64,000 nucleotides of DNA from Vicia villosa (taxonomy: Eukaryota > Streptophyta > Magnoliopsida > Fabales > Fabaceae): positions 73,195,553 to 73,259,552 of the forward strand of contig NC_081185.1 in the NCBI RefSeq assembly GCF_029867415.1, written 5' to 3'. Each line of letters begins with the position of its first letter. Position 1 is the stretch's first letter. Both the position numbers and the translations under genes were made by a program. This document shows, piece after piece, positions 9,494 to 21,273 of this stretch. The notes under the pieces are model-generated. The model was not told the origin of the DNA, made no database searches, and saw only the letters and a list, made by a program, of their open reading frames with translations.

Positions 9494-10943
9494 CAAAATT
9501 AAAAAAAAACAAAATAAGAGAATAACCCAGAAACCCTCACGCGTGTTCTTTCTGTCTCCAGTTCATCGCTTTCCAATTCACCAGAACCATCAAACCCATA
9601 TCGCGCCGTCGTTCATCCCATTCCCAACGCTGTTAATCTTCATTCATCTCCTTCTCGACGTTGTTCATCGCCGTTCATCCCCTTCCCGACGCTGTTCATC
9701 GATTGCTCAACCGTTCTCCCTCTGCCTCTAGTTTCCGTCTCCGCCGCTGGCCACCTACCCCCTCCGTGCATTTTTATTCTCCGGTGTGCTCCTTCCACTC
9801 GCTCTACTCAATCTCTTATTCGATTCACCAGGTACCTGTCTTGTATCTAATTCTTGTTCACTTGGTTGGAGGAATTCTGGTTGTTAAGAATTGATTTAAG
9901 TTGACTATTGTTGATGAACAAAATGATAATGATAATTGATTACACGAAATGTTTGTTGATGGTGATGAAATTCTTTTTGTTACTAATTGGTAGAACTTAG
10001 TTTCTAATCTAACATAGAATCCCTGTACAAATATTTTTGCATTCCATGTGTTTGTGACAAATCCTCATAGAAACGACATAGGCTAGAATTCTAACATTTG
10101 GTGATACTTGTGCTATTTTATTGTTGTTTCTTGAATTGAAGATGTTAAAGTTTGGCATAGGTTGATGTTCCATACTAATTGGTTAAGTTGCTCTTGTTCA
10201 TAATAATTGGGTTTACGCGTCGCGATTCGGTTTCGATTTATGACTTGTACATATTTGTTTAGACTTGTTTGTTGGAACTAATTTTTTTGCGGTGACTATT
10301 TTCTCTCGACACATAATTGATGTTCAATTTAGTGCTTGAAATGTTGATACTGTTACCGGTTAATTGGGTGCGTTTAATTTGCGAATTCCGCTTGAACCGT
10401 CATGTGTCAATATCTAGTTGTTGCACTTTAAAAGGTTGGTTTCAAATCAGTTCCTAGTGGATGTCGACATATACGTCATGGCTTCCCGGAGTTCAAAAAT
10501 ACGCTATAAATTATAAGCTTAGTCGTATTCTGTGCATATGTGACCTTGTGTTGATAATTGTTGGCTACCGGTATAAATTTCGTATGATTACTTTGTCGAC
10601 ATGTCTATAATATGGTTTTTTGATTGATCTAAATGTAAGTTTTTACATGTTTTTTCACTAAGTGTTAGTTTGAGACAATTTTGGTGTGATGCTTAAGTTG
10701 TATAATTCTAATTGATAGTAATACTAACTTTCTTTACATAACATGCACTTTTGTGAACTTTGTGAATTTTTTGCAATTTCTTACCAATTGTTACATAAGT
10801 GATAGTAATGCTGATTTTTTACAATGTTGTTATGATTCTTGATGTCAATGTTGGGTTACTAAACCGATTTGAAAATTTAATCGCTATAGGGGTTACTTGT
10901 GAAGAGTGAAAGTTTGATCGTTTTTGTTTAGCTTAATTAAGAC
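9494..10943 (+). other. Leader region of the CACTA element, non-coding
   Basis: After an A-rich run, 9540-9830 is C/T-rich with short tandem variants of GTTCATCGCCGTTCATCCC. A plausible splice donor, CACCAG-GTACCTG, is at about 9830. From 9900 to 10940 the sequence is AT-rich and intron-like. This fits a transcribed 5' leader exon plus long first intron of the gene at 10944. Short open frames here have no recognisable domain. Confidence 0.45.
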
Positions 10944-12153
10944 ATGGATAAGACATGGATGAATTCAAACTGATCGTCGAAAGAGTACGAGAAAGGGGTA
11001 TGGGAATCAGTTGAAAAGGTAAGGTCCTTGCATGGGTTGCTGTTATGAAGGTAAGGTTGACGAGAATCAGTTGGCATCGCATTTACCACGGTTTGGAATT
11101 GATAGAAGTTATACAGTTTGGAGTTTGCATGGTGAGAAAAGTAACAGGAATGTTGAGTCGAGGTGTAATACGAAGTATGCTTCAAACGACGATTGCACAA
11201 ACACATACGATTATGATCGAGTCGAAGAGATTGCAGAAGCGCTTGAAGAAGATCTTGAGGATTGTCCCAAAATGTTCGAGAGGTTAGTAAGCGATGCAGA
11301 GAAACCGTTGTATGATGGTTGTTCAAAATTCACAAGATTTTCTGCGGTGTTAAAGTTGTACAACGTAAAGGCGGACAATGGATGGTCGGATAAAATTTGC
11401 ACAGAGTTATTAGCCCTTATGAAATATATGCTACCAGAGGATAATGTTCTTCCCAATCGAACGTATGAAGCCAAAAAGATGTTGTCCTCTATTGGCATGA
11501 GCCAAAAACACTGGTTGTTGCTTGCTATCAACCCTATAAGAGAAGTGGTATATTTTCTGAATTCGGTAGATGGTGAGTGGACCAATTATCTGGCTATGAA
11601 GTCAATGGCTGATACGTAAGTGGGATCGTTCTAAATATTCATGTATATTTATATATTTAATTATTTGAGAGATTGATCTAAACATATGCTTTTATATTTT
11701 TGTTAGATCAATACAAGTGTTCCGAAGTCAAAGAGACGCACAGGTATCCCGAACTAAATCAAACAACATTACTTGGATCAAAGTGGAGGTACATTAATTT
11801 TCACAATTTTGCTTATAATATTTATGCTACTTGATAAAACAAGACAACTATAAAATCTTATTTGTTTTTCTATGTAGTGTCCGATACAGCGAAACAGTTC
11901 AGATTCCGGATACTATGTTTTGAGGTTCATGAAAGAAATCATTCAAATGAATCAATTAGAGATTCCAATCACGGTATGGATTTATAACTTAAGATAATTT
12001 CTTATAATTTATTACATTTAACTAAATAATTCATATTATGTTTTTGTTATGTAGTACTTTGATGACTTCTATGCTGCTTCTTACACGAGACTTAAGTTGG
12101 AAGAAATCAAAGAGGAATTGTGTCAATTTTATATTCAGCAACTATTCATATAG
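10944..12153 (+). pseudogene. CACTA-encoded transposase-associated / Ulp1-like protease gene, decayed
   Basis: Begins MDKTWMNSN (10944), then a stop and frame break before MGCCYEGKVDENQLASHL at 11032, the transposase-associated zinc domain of CACTA elements. A linker follows, then a Ulp1/SENP-type cysteine-protease end: HWLLLAINPIREVVYFLNS (with the catalytic His), then on later exons IQVFRSQRDAQ, RNSSDSGYYVLRFMKEII and the terminus FYIQQLFI-stop. Introns with GT-AG ends fit at 11616-11706, 11789-11877 and 11974-12054 and keep frame. The catalytic Cys expected in D-C-G is Ser (D-S-G, exon 3), so protease activity should be lost. The middle is also shorter than in full-length relatives. Confidence 0.8.
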
Positions 12154-12534
12154 GTATGAATACATTATTGTGTGAACAGTTTTATGACTACATTATTTTG
12201 ATAATGACTTTGTGTTTGAGTTTCTTTGGTGGATGTTGGTTCATTTTGCTTAATATTAGTTGACGATGATAACGTTGTTATATGAATCATGTTTGTTTTT
12301 GTTGTTGTTAAGTGGTGTTGATAGTTTGATTTGAAACTGGATTGATGACACATTACATTGGTGGATTAATGACACATTACAATATTGGTGGATTGATTTG
12401 AAACAGATAGTTTGTTTCATGTTTGTTTTTGTTGTTGTTGAGCCTTTAATTGACTGTGTTGTTTTGTTCATACTTTGCAGGACCAGGCCGGGAAACGATC
12501 AAACTTTTGAAGTATAATATTATAGTACTCTAGG

Positions 12535-13311
12535 CAGGGGCGGATCCAAACAATATTTATTGATGTGGCTAATTATAAAAAAAACTTTACTAATTAAACT
12601 ATATTGTAAATAATAAATAATGTTATTTAAAATAATATATTTATAATAAAAATCGTCTCATAAGTAAATATGATGACATTGTTTTAAAAACTAAACTGGA
12701 CTTACCATTCTAATCGAAAATTGAAAGGATTGTTGGTTTTATTTGATTGGTCGATCGGATAAATTATTAAATCAATTAAAGCCAATTAGAACCGATCAAA
12801 ACTAATAAAAATCGGTGAATTGAAAATTTTGAAAAATCAACGTATGAAATGCTTTTTTTTCTCTAAGAAAATAACGTCGTTTTGATAATTTTTTAAATAA
12901 ACTAAAATTAAAATATAAATACAATTTGTTTATAACTTATTCAGAATAACTTTTTCTTTTTAAAATTAAATTTATTTAACACTCAACTTATTTTGTTATT
13001 TAATTTATTATTTATTTATTTTTATTTATTTTTTAATTAAACTTTCTCAATTTTTTTTTTTTTGATTTTGTATTTATATTATTGAAAGAGGATGAACACA
13101 TATGCAAAGATATGGAGAAAAAAATGACAAGTAGATGTTGTCCATAAGCAATCTATTCATTTTGAGAATAATAAATTTTAAATGAAACAAAATATTGTCT
13201 ATAGTTAATATTCTATCAGGTTGATATAGTAATTGCCTTTGTTAAGAAAAAAATACATAAAATTTTGGTGTGGCTATAGCCACAGTGAGCCTAGACGTGG
13301 GTCCGCCCATG
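12535..13311. mobile_element. Non-autonomous hAT element, 777 bp, TSD ACTCTAGG
   Basis: The 8-bp duplication ACTCTAGG at 12527-12534 and 13312-13319 is diagnostic of hAT-type insertion. The inverted ends are CAGGGGCGGATCCA (left) and, read inversely, CATGGGCGGACCCA (right). The interior is AT-rich with no coding capacity. It lies inside the CACTA element and so is younger than it. Confidence 0.88.
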
Positions 13312-13420
13312 ACTCTAGGTGGTTACTAACTTTGTTCATACTATTGCCAATATTTGAAGTATAATATTGTTGATGTTACTGATTTAGTTTGTTTGACATG
13401 AGTTAGTTACATGTGACACT

Positions 13421-13425
<5 letters not shown>

Positions 13426-13490
<65 letters not shown>
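13426..13490. repeat. (TA)n microsatellite
   Basis: About 32 uninterrupted TA units within the CACTA element, followed by shorter TA runs near 13537 and 13582. Confidence 0.95.
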
Positions 13491-13492
<2 letters not shown>

Positions 13493-13736
13493 TATTTTAC
13501 ATGATTTAGTTTGTTTGACAGGAACTATAATGATGTATATATATATATATAATTTTGGATATTATAATGGTATTATATTAGTGTATATATATATATATTG
13601 TCCTACCTATGGTTGAAAATATATCGTCGAAAATATATTACAGGTTGAAAATATATTACACGTCCAAAATATTACAGGTCGAACTGGGAGGCTTAAATTA
13701 CAGGTAGCACTTTAAAATACCTCATTTAGCAACGAC

Positions 13737-14120
13737 AATGCTTTTAAAAAACGCTCTTAAAGGGCCACCTACTAAAGCGCTTTATTACTAAAAGCGCTGC
13801 CTAAGATTAAAAAAACATAAAAAATAAAAAAAACGCAACCTACGAAAGCGCTTTTGGAAAAGCGCTCTTATAGGGGGCTACAAGAGCGTTTTTTCCAGAA
13901 AAAGCGCTCTGATATGGGGGGCTACCAGAGCTCTTTTCTGGAAAAGCGCTCTTATAGGGGGGCTACCAGAGCGCTTTACTGGAAAAGCGCTGCTTTTGGG
14001 GGGATACGAGAGCGCTTTTCTGGAGAAAGCACTCTTATAGGGGGGCTACGAGAGCGTTTTTGGAGTTTCAAAAGCGTTGTCGTTACCTACGGCAGCGCTG
14101 GCTTTGGCAGCGCTTTAAAG
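13737..14120. repeat. Right subterminal AGCGCTTT repeats of the 5-kb CACTA element
   Basis: About eight units of the type AAAAGCGCTCTTATAGGGGGGCTACGAGAGCG, partner of the left block at 9176-9493. They share the AGCGCT palindrome and have a GGGGGGCTA spacer specific to this end. Confidence 0.8.
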
Positions 14121-14171
14121 CGCTTTAGTAGCCCAAAATAAGCATTTTTAAAGCCCTTATCCGCTGTAGTG

Positions 14172-14507
14172 ATTGTCGGTTCTCAACCTCTTGATCTTTC
14201 TGTCAGTCTGATTTTCGGCTAGAGTCTTCCAACTTTTGAAATTCTCAAAAGCTTCATCCTTAGTCTTCTAAGTGAATAACCATAACTTTTTGGAATAAGC
14301 ATCAACTGTGGATAGAAAATACCTTGCTCCTGAATGTGATGGACACCATGTAGGCCCCCAAAGATCAGCATGGATGTAATCAAGGGATCCATGTGTTCTT
14401 TGTTTGCCTTTATAGAACTTCACTCTGCAAGATTTTCCAAGTAAACAGGGTTTACAAATCTTTGGCTTTTTGACTTTGTCCCCACCAAACAGATTTTGTT
14501 TCCCCAA
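14172..14507 (-). pseudogene. Copia gag-pre-integrase / integrase, upstream half (split by CACTA)
   Basis: The minus strand reads KICKPCLLGKSCRVKF (zinc-binding CxxC part of the gag-pre-integrase region), then GSLDYIHADLWGP (the first catalytic Asp of the integrase core), FLSTVDAYSKKLWLFT, a stop, and finally RTDN abutting the CACTA end at 14171. The reading continues as GLEF at 9158. The HHCC module is truncated near 14510 and nothing upstream of it is recognised. Confidence 0.85.
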
Positions 14508-14740
14508 TTAATAGTGCATATATATGCCAAGTGGACAAAATGGGTTGGACCCCAAGGAGTGCCCAAATTTGTAGTTGAGTGAGAACACACTACCATAAAA
14601 AATAACACACGTGCACGCCGCCGCCGCCATCTATCTGGTCGCGTGCTTGTGCTTGAGCTTGGGCTTTGATCCAATAGTGTTTTTAATACTAGAAATGATA
14701 TAAATTGTTTAAAACATATTATTTAATATTAATTAATTTT

Positions 14741-14809
14741 AATGATCGTGTGTGATGTGAATTAATTAATTAATAATAAATTAATTAATTTAAATCACAC
14801 ACGATCATT
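14741..14809. repeat. Perfect 16-bp inverted repeat with AT-rich loop
   Basis: AATGATCGTGTGTGAT (14741-14756) pairs exactly with ATCACACACGATCATT (14794-14809). The 37-nt interior of AATTAATTAAT repeats is also largely self-complementary, so the whole 69 bp can fold into one long hairpin. It lies between the copia fragment and the Tekay insertion. It could be a foldback remnant or the product of an inverted duplication. Confidence 0.8.
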
Positions 14810-14865
14810 AATGACCCTGGAGCTTTACCGAGACTTCACCTTGCCTACCATGCTACCTCGTTTGA

Positions 14866-16876
14866 TGTAACACCCCTCTAATAACCCGCGGCGAATAATA
14901 ATTATTAAATCAGAGTAAGCATGCAAGGGGTGTCACAACTCATAAATAATAAAACACACGTCGGTACCTGTCATGCATTCACTGAAAACAACTGAAATTA
15001 TAACTAAACAGATAAAATCATGTTTTACACAGCGGAATTAAAAGACACAGAGTCAACATTCGTCATAATGTATCTGACTCAATCAACAACCAAATAGAGT
15101 TATAATCAAACTCATACACAAACGTGTTCCCAGTGTTACATCTACCAGAGCATGACACCGACACTAAAACCAAAAACAGACTTATGAGCTAATCCTCACC
15201 AAGTCACGCCGCTATCCTCAATCTGAAAAATGACAACAAGTAAGGGTGAGTCTCATCACAGTTAACCAATGTTATCACATCACAAATAATAACATGTCAT
15301 AGTTATATCATTCACCCAACCGTTTCATATTCAGACAATCACCAATCATATGTCCACAGACAAACAAACAATCAACACATAACATATAAAATCATGTTAT
15401 AGCAAATCATGCACATGTATGAAACTGACACTATGCATGTGGTACCAATCATCACCAGTGGAATCATCCACCGACCGATCTATCATCAATTCAGAAACGG
15501 CCCTGCCAGCACCAATTCCACACAATGGGAATTCTGCCCCTCGATGAATCCTCTCATCATATAGGATTCAACTCATGTTTATGAATGCATGTAACATATA
15601 TATAACATACTTCCATCATTACCAATCTATGAGTAGCATCAACTATACTCATTTCATCATCATCATCATCAATAACAAGCATGTTCATATATATATATCA
15701 CATCATTCAATATAATCAATCATCAGTAAACCACAGAATCACATCACAAGGTTTACACAGTACCAACAGTACACAAACAGGCATACCAATCGAAAGTTAC
15801 ACATCATCGAACTTTCCAGAAAAATCACAAAACAGAAATTTCACACACACGCAGCCATACGCGTATCATATGACCCATACGCGTCCATACGCGTATCACC
15901 TTGCCTCATACGCGTATCATACGCAATTCACCAGAACACCAAATAGCCTGTAAACCATCACATACGCGTATCAGCTCTCCATACGCGTACCATCAGAGCC
16001 ATTTTCCTCTTTCCAAAATTCCATACGCGTATCAGCCTTGCCATACGCGTATCACCAGAATAATTTTCCTCTTTAATTATTCACATACGCGTATGAGCAT
16101 TCCTCATACGCTCTCATACGCAACACACCTGTACATGGTTCTTGGGACAGGGCAACTGCGTATCATACGCGTATAGCCCCTTGGGAGTGTCCCCCATACG
16201 CGTATCAGCCTCATGCCATACGCGTATGGCACTGTTTCATACGCGAAACACCAGAAATGCCCAGTAACCTGCAGAATTCGACACAGTCCAAAAACCCATT
16301 CGTTCCCACTCATACCAGTCTACGAAATTGAGTCCAAAAACCAGAAAAATGCATCTAACAGTGTACGAATTCATCCACAAACAATAGCATATGATTCTCT
16401 AACCAATTCTATTCATCATATCCTAATCTATCAGTTATTAGGGATTACAGTTCAAACCCAAATGACGAACACAGATGAATGTTTCAGAATTTGGAATCAA
16501 TTAACCAAACAATACTCCTAATCAACATTACTACTCATAACACGATAATAGAGATTAAATGGAGAGTCCCCCCTTACCTCAGATACTTGTTCTTGATCTT
16601 TGGTCTCTCCCTCTACAGATCTCCTTCAGTTCCTCGTGTTCTCAGCCTTCGTTCTTTCACGTTCTTTCTTCCTTCCCAGTTCCAAATGTTTTATGAAAAA
16701 TAATAATAATTTAGTAAAAAGGATTATAAAACCACCCTCCCTCTTTTACTAATTACTCATATGACCCGAATGCCATAAACCATTATTTAATCATTATTTT
16801 CACAAAATCCCCAATAATTCTAATTATTAATTCAATAATCCAATTAAATTAATATTAAAATTATACGGGTGTTACA
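14866..16876 (-). repeat. Tekay 3' LTR (left copy)
   Basis: Bounded by TGTAACACCCCTC and ACGGGTGTTACA, the inverted ends typical of LTRs. It holds a cluster of CATACGCGTAT palindromes at 15856-16245. Offset to the right copy is 6537 bp. Short open frames inside (runs reading PYAYH) are by-products of the palindromes, not genes. Confidence 0.95.
15856..16245. repeat. CATACGCGTATG palindrome array in the Tekay LTR
   Basis: Eleven copies of TACGCGTA plus several partial ones (CATACGCGTCC, CATACGC, CATACGCG) in about 390 bp, often in close pairs about 20-30 bp apart (15876/15886, 16022/16042, 16195/16217). The full 12-mer CATACGCGTATG is self-complementary with central CGCG. The same array is at 22393-22782 in the other LTR. 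Confidence 0.9.
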
Positions 16877-16889
16877 ACTCTCCCCCACT
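16877..16889 (-). promoter_or_regulatory. Polypurine tract of the Tekay element
   Basis: On the minus strand AGTGGGGGAGAGT directly precedes the 3' LTR start. This is the primer for plus-strand DNA synthesis during reverse transcription. Confidence 0.9.
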
Positions 16890-16918
16890 AAAAGAGTTTT
16901 CGTCCTCGAAAACATACC

Positions 16919-19900
16919 TTAGGTAAAGAGCTCTGGATAAGAATCCTTCATCTGACTCTCTAACTCCCAGGTAACATTGCCTTCAGCTGGTCCTCCCCAA
17001 GCTACTCTGACCAAAGCTATTTCCTTGCCACGCAATTGCTTCAGCCTTCGATCCTCAATCCTCACAGGTAAAGTCTCAACCGTCAAGTTATCTTTCACCT
17101 GTATATCATCTACTTGGATCACATGGGACGGATCTGAAATGTATTTCCTCAACTGAGATACATGGAACACATCATGCAAATTCGCAAGCATCGGCGGTAA
17201 AGCGATACGATAAGCCACTTCTCCCACCCTTTCAGAAATTTGAAATGGTCCAATAAAACGCGGAGTCAACTTCTTCGACTTCAATGCCCGACCAATCCCT
17301 GTCATAGGAGTAACTCTCATAAACACATGGTCTCCCGCTTGAAACTCAAGTGTTTTCCTCCTTTTGTCATGATAACTCTTCTGACGACTCTGAGAAGCTT
17401 TCATCTTCTCTTGAATCATTCTAATCTTCTCTGTAGTCTGTTGTACAATTTCTGGACCGATCACAACACTCTCACCAGATTCGTACCAACACAACGGCGT
17501 CCTACATCTCCTACCATACAAAGCCTCAAACGGAGCCATACCAATACTCGAATGATAACTGTTGTTGTAGGTAAATTCAATCAAAGGCAGATAACTATCC
17601 CAAGTACCTCCTTTTTCCAACACACAAGCACGCAACAAATCCTCTAACGACTGAATCGTCCTCTCAGTCTGTCCATCAGTCTGCGGATGATAAGCAGAAC
17701 TCAATCTCAGCTTAGTACCCAAAGCTTTCTGCAAACCTTCCCAGAACTTAGATGTAAACCTCGGATCTCTGTCCGACACAATACTCGAAGGAATACCATG
17801 AAGACTAACTATCCTCTCAATATACAACTGAGCTAGCTTCTCCATCGGATAATCCATTCTCACCGGTATAAAATGTGCAGACTTCGTCAACCTATCTACC
17901 ACAACCCAGATAGCTTCACAATTTCTGACAGTTCTCGGCAAACCCGAAACAAAATCCATTGATATGCTGTCCCATTTCCACTCAGGAATAAACATCGGTT
18001 GCATAAACCCAGATGGTTTCTGATGCTCAATCTTTGACTTTTGGCAAGTCAAACAAGAATACACAAATTCAGCAATTTCTCTCTTCATTCCTGGCCACCA
18101 AAACAACTTTTTCAAATCATGATACATTTTAGTAGCACCAGGATGAATACTCAACCCACTACGGTGTCCTTCTTCCAAAATACGCTTTCGGAGTTCATCA
18201 ACATCAGGAACACAAACTCTATCACCAAACCTTAGTATACCATTCTCGTCGACTCTGAATTCACCAGTCTTGCCTTGATTAACCAAAGTCAACTTATCAA
18301 TCAATCCAACATCAGCTTTCTGACCTTCTCTGATTTCTTCAAGAATACCACTAGTCAACTTCAGCATACCCAATTTAACACTAGTAGGAGTACCTTCACA
18401 CACTAAACTCAAGTCTCTGAACTGTTCAATCAAATCCAATTCCTTCACCATTAACATAGACATATGCAAAGTCTTCCTACTCAATGCATCAGCCACGACG
18501 TTTGCCTTACCCGGATGGTAATTCAAACCAAAATCATAATCCTTCAGAAATTCTAACCACCTTCTCTGTCTCATATTCAGCTCCTTCTGATCAAAGAGGT
18601 ACTTCAAGCTCTTGTGATCACTGAACACTTCAAATCTCGAACCATACAAATAGTGTCGCCACAACTTCAAAACAAACACCACAGCTGCCAACTCCAAATC
18701 ATGAGTCGGATAATTCCTTTCATGCACTTTGAGTTGTCTCGACGCATAAGCGACCACTTGTTGATTCTGCATCAATACACCACCTAAACCCATCAACGAT
18801 GCGTCACAATAAACCACAAATGATTCTGTCGGACTTGGCAAAATTAAGATAGGAGCACTAGTCAATCTCCTCTTAAGCTCTTGGAATCCTTCTTCACACT
18901 TTGCATCCCAAATAAAGGCTTGTCCCTTCCTGGTCAGTTTAGTCAACGGCAATGCAAACTTTGAAAATCCCTCAATGAACTTTCTGTAATAACCTGCAAG
19001 ACCAAGAAAACTACGAATCTCTGATACTGACTTCGGAGCTTCCCACTGAGATACAGCTTCTATCTTTGTAGGATCCACAGCAATACCATTCTTAGAAATC
19101 ACATGTCCAAGAAAATTGACTTCTTCCAACCAGAATTCACACTTCGACAGTTTGGCAAAAAGTTGCTTTTCTTTCAACAATTCTAACACAGTTCTGAGAT
19201 GCTCTGCGTGTTCTTCTTCATTCTTAGAATATATCAGAATGTCATCTATAAATACCACCACGAACTTATCGAGATAAGGATGAAAGATCCTGTTCATATA
19301 TTCCATAAAAACACCAGGTGCATTAGTAACCCCAAACGGCATTACAGAGTACTCATAATGTCCATACCTCGTTCTAAAAGCAGTCTTCTGAATATCGTCA
19401 TCTTTCACACGTATCTGAGGATACCCAGACCTCAGATCAATCTTACTAAATACACGCGCTCCAACCAGTTGATCCATCAAATCATCAATCCTCGGTAATG
19501 GATACCGATTCTTGATAGTAACCTTGTTCAATTGTCTGTAATCTACACACAGCCTCATTGAACCCTCTTTCTTCTTTACCAGTAACACAGGCGCACCCCA
19601 CGGCGAAACACTAGGACGAATAAATTTCTTCTCAAGCAATTCCTCTAACTGCTTCTTCAGTTCAGCCAATTCAGACGGCGACATACGGTACGGTGCCATC
19701 GACACTGGACTAGTTCCCGGAACCAATTCAATCGAAAACTCTACTTCTCTTTCCGGTGGTAATTCATTCACATCTTCTGGGAAAACTTCTGGAAACTCAC
19801 ACACCACAGGCAATTCACCACTTGCCACTTTTTCCTTCACATTCATCAATGCAAACATCATAAACACTGTTGCACCATCACCGATAGCCTCATTCACTTG

Positions 19901-20191
19901 TCTAGCTGTCATCTCCAGATTATCATTACTAACCTCTTCAGGAAAGATTACCGTCTTTGTAAAACAGTTGATATGAACACGGTTGAACTCCAACCAGTTC
20001 ATTCCCAGGATTACATCAAGTTCTTTCAACGGAAGGCACACTAGGTCCATCCCGAATTCTCTACCAAAAATGTCAACCGGACAATTCAGGCATGCAGACG
20101 AAGTAGTTACTGAACCCGACGCAGGAGTGTCAATAACCATACTTCCATTTATATCAGATATCTCAAGATTCAACCTCATAGCACAATCCAA
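16919..20191 (-). CDS. pol: Tekay pol: protease end, RT, RNase H, integrase, chromodomain-like tail
   Basis: 1090 open codons. Domains in order, approximate residues: end of the aspartic protease (1-70, DVILGMNWL); reverse transcriptase (about 170-350, YPLPRID and FIDDIL near 317); RNase H (about 450-575, YCDAS near 457, [15 protein letters not shown]); integrase zinc finger (CLTCQKSK, about 690-705) and core (DFVSGLP near 746, SDRDPRF near 805, [11 protein letters not shown] near 847); C-terminal [16 protein letters not shown]; and ALVRVAWGG through TWELESQMK (about 1047-1088), a chromodomain-like motif thought to guide integration to heterochromatin. The frame differs from gag because of a small deletion in the protease motif; the ATG at 20191 is internal to the original polyprotein. 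Otherwise open throughout. Confidence 0.95.
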   Translation of the reverse strand: MDCAMRLNLEISDINGSMVIDTPASGSVTTSSACLNCPVDIFGREFGMDLVCLPLKELDVILGMNWLEFNRVHINCFTKTVIFPEEVSNDNLEMTARQVNEAIGDGATVFMMFALMNVKEKVASGELPVVCEFPEVFPEDVNELPPEREVEFSIELVPGTSPVSMAPYRMSPSELAELKKQLEELLEKKFIRPSVSPWGAPVLLVKKKEGSMRLCVDYRQLNKVTIKNRYPLPRIDDLMDQLVGARVFSKIDLRSGYPQIRVKDDDIQKTAFRTRYGHYEYSVMPFGVTNAPGVFMEYMNRIFHPYLDKFVVVFIDDILIYSKNEEEHAEHLRTVLELLKEKQLFAKLSKCEFWLEEVNFLGHVISKNGIAVDPTKIEAVSQWEAPKSVSEIRSFLGLAGYYRKFIEGFSKFALPLTKLTRKGQAFIWDAKCEEGFQELKRRLTSAPILILPSPTESFVVYCDASLMGLGGVLMQNQQVVAYASRQLKVHERNYPTHDLELAAVVFVLKLWRHYLYGSRFEVFSDHKSLKYLFDQKELNMRQRRWLEFLKDYDFGLNYHPGKANVVADALSRKTLHMSMLMVKELDLIEQFRDLSLVCEGTPTSVKLGMLKLTSGILEEIREGQKADVGLIDKLTLVNQGKTGEFRVDENGILRFGDRVCVPDVDELRKRILEEGHRSGLSIHPGATKMYHDLKKLFWWPGMKREIAEFVYSCLTCQKSKIEHQKPSGFMQPMFIPEWKWDSISMDFVSGLPRTVRNCEAIWVVVDRLTKSAHFIPVRMDYPMEKLAQLYIERIVSLHGIPSSIVSDRDPRFTSKFWEGLQKALGTKLRLSSAYHPQTDGQTERTIQSLEDLLRACVLEKGGTWDSYLPLIEFTYNNSYHSSIGMAPFEALYGRRCRTPLCWYESGESVVIGPEIVQQTTEKIRMIQEKMKASQSRQKSYHDKRRKTLEFQAGDHVFMRVTPMTGIGRALKSKKLTPRFIGPFQISERVGEVAYRIALPPMLANLHDVFHVSQLRKYISDPSHVIQVDDIQVKDNLTVETLPVRIEDRRLKQLRGKEIALVRVAWGGPAEGNVTWELESQMKDSYPELFT

Positions 20192-21273
20192 GGAAATAAA
20201 AGAATGAGTTCAGTATCAATAATTGCAACTAAAGGTGTGCCATGAATGAAACACGTACCTTTAATCAACCTGTCCTCTGGAGTAGTCTCTGACCCGGTCA
20301 AAGCAAAAACCTTTCCTCCTGACTGGTTCTTCTTTGGCTTAGGACAATTAGGACTGATGTGACCTTCTTCTCCACAGTTGAAACAAGTCACAATCCTTTT
20401 CTTGCAGTCAGCAGCAATATGACCCACTTGGTCACACTTGTAACACTTCCTCTGGTCAACCTTGCATTCATTCCTACGATGTCCCATCTCGCCGCAATTG
20501 TAACACTTGATACGAGCACTGGAATCTCCCCCACTGGGTTTCTTCCAATCAACAGGTTTACCTCTACCATATGGCTTACCTCTATCCATAGGCTTCTTGC
20601 TCTTTCTGTCAACCAACTCGCGAGAGTGAGATGACTTCAGCTTGATGCTATCTTCCTCAAAAATCCTGCTACAATCTACCAGGTCAACAAACCTCCGGAT
20701 CCTCTGGTACCTGATACCCTGCTTGATCTCATCACGAAGACCATTCTCAAATTTGACACATTTCGAGAACTCACTGGCTTCGTCCTCATTATAGTGCACA
20801 TAGTACCTTGCCAATTCCACAAACTTGGCAGCATACTCCGGCACCGACATATTGCCTTGCACCAGTGCCAGAAATTCAACTTCTTTTCTTCCCCTGACAT
20901 CCTCAGGAAAATACCTCCTCAGAAATTCTCTCCTGAATACCGTCCAGGTAATTGCTGTATTACCAGCATCCAGCTCAGCTTTAGTTGACAACCACCAGTC
21001 GTCAGCTTCCTCAGATAACATGTGAGTACCAAACCTCACCTTAAGGTTCTCAGCACAGTCAATGACTCGGAAAATCCTCTCGACCTCTTTGAGCCATTTC
21101 TGAGCGCCCTCTGGATCATGCGTGCCTTTGAACATTGGAGGATTGTTTCTCTGAAAATTCCCCAGTTGCCTATCAGCACCAATCCCTGCTCCTACAGTCC
21201 CTCCTCCAAGCACACCAGCAATCATGCCCAGAGCCTCAGCGAGAGCATCATCGTTTCTTCCTCTTCCAGCCAT
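20176..21273 (-). CDS. gag: Tekay gag (capsid and zinc knuckles), frame-shifted in the protease
   Basis: 365 codons from ATG 21273. Residues about 60-215 form the retrotransposon gag fold ([15 protein letters not shown], then [14 protein letters not shown] and [18 protein letters not shown]). Three CCHC zinc knuckles follow: [28 protein letters not shown] and [14 protein letters not shown], for RNA packaging. The protein then enters the protease at VAIIDT, but the next residues are [15 protein letters not shown] rather than the D-T-G-A active site. About four bases are missing near 20208, which removes the motif and drops the frame out of pol. Confidence 0.95.
   Translation of the reverse strand: MAGRGRNDDALAEALGMIAGVLGGGTVGAGIGADRQLGNFQRNNPPMFKGTHDPEGAQKWLKEVERIFRVIDCAENLKVRFGTHMLSEEADDWWLSTKAELDAGNTAITWTVFRREFLRRYFPEDVRGRKEVEFLALVQGNMSVPEYAAKFVELARYYVHYNEDEASEFSKCVKFENGLRDEIKQGIRYQRIRRFVDLVDCSRIFEEDSIKLKSSHSRELVDRKSKKPMDRGKPYGRGKPVDWKKPSGGDSSARIKCYNCGEMGHRRNECKVDQRKCYKCDQVGHIAADCKKRIVTCFNCGEEGHISPNCPKPKKNQSGGKVFALTGSETTPEDRLIKGTCFIHGTPLVAIIDTELILLFPWIVL

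Larger units (their letters stand above)
9159..14171 (+). mobile_element. CACTA transposon, 5013 bp, with TSD ATT
   Basis: The left end is CACTACGCCAAAAAGG; the right end read inversely is CACTACAGCGGATAAGG. The 3-bp duplication ATT (9156-9158 and 14172-14174) is the size expected for CACTA (EnSpm) elements. Both ends carry AGCGCTTT subterminal repeats. Inside are a Pro/Ser-rich leader (about 9540-9900), a decayed gene with a Ulp1-like protease (10944-12153), a hAT insertion (12535-13311) and a (TA)n tract. There is no recognisable tnp2-type transposase, so it is non-autonomous as it stands. Confidence 0.93.

Noticed and set aside
9543..9894. Small Pro/Ser/His-rich frames behind the CACTA left end
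   Set aside because: C/T-rich leader sequence with no domain, overlapping frames, better read as 5' untranslated exon.
15856..16245. Regular palindromic repeats resembling a CRISPR array
   Set aside because: Eukaryotic LTR DNA; spacers are not of constant length, copies are short, and there are no cas genes.
15681..16313. Several open frames reading PYAYH-type repeats in the Tekay LTR (and 22218-22850)
   Set aside because: They are by-products of the CATACGCGTAT palindromes, lie inside LTRs and overlap in several frames.
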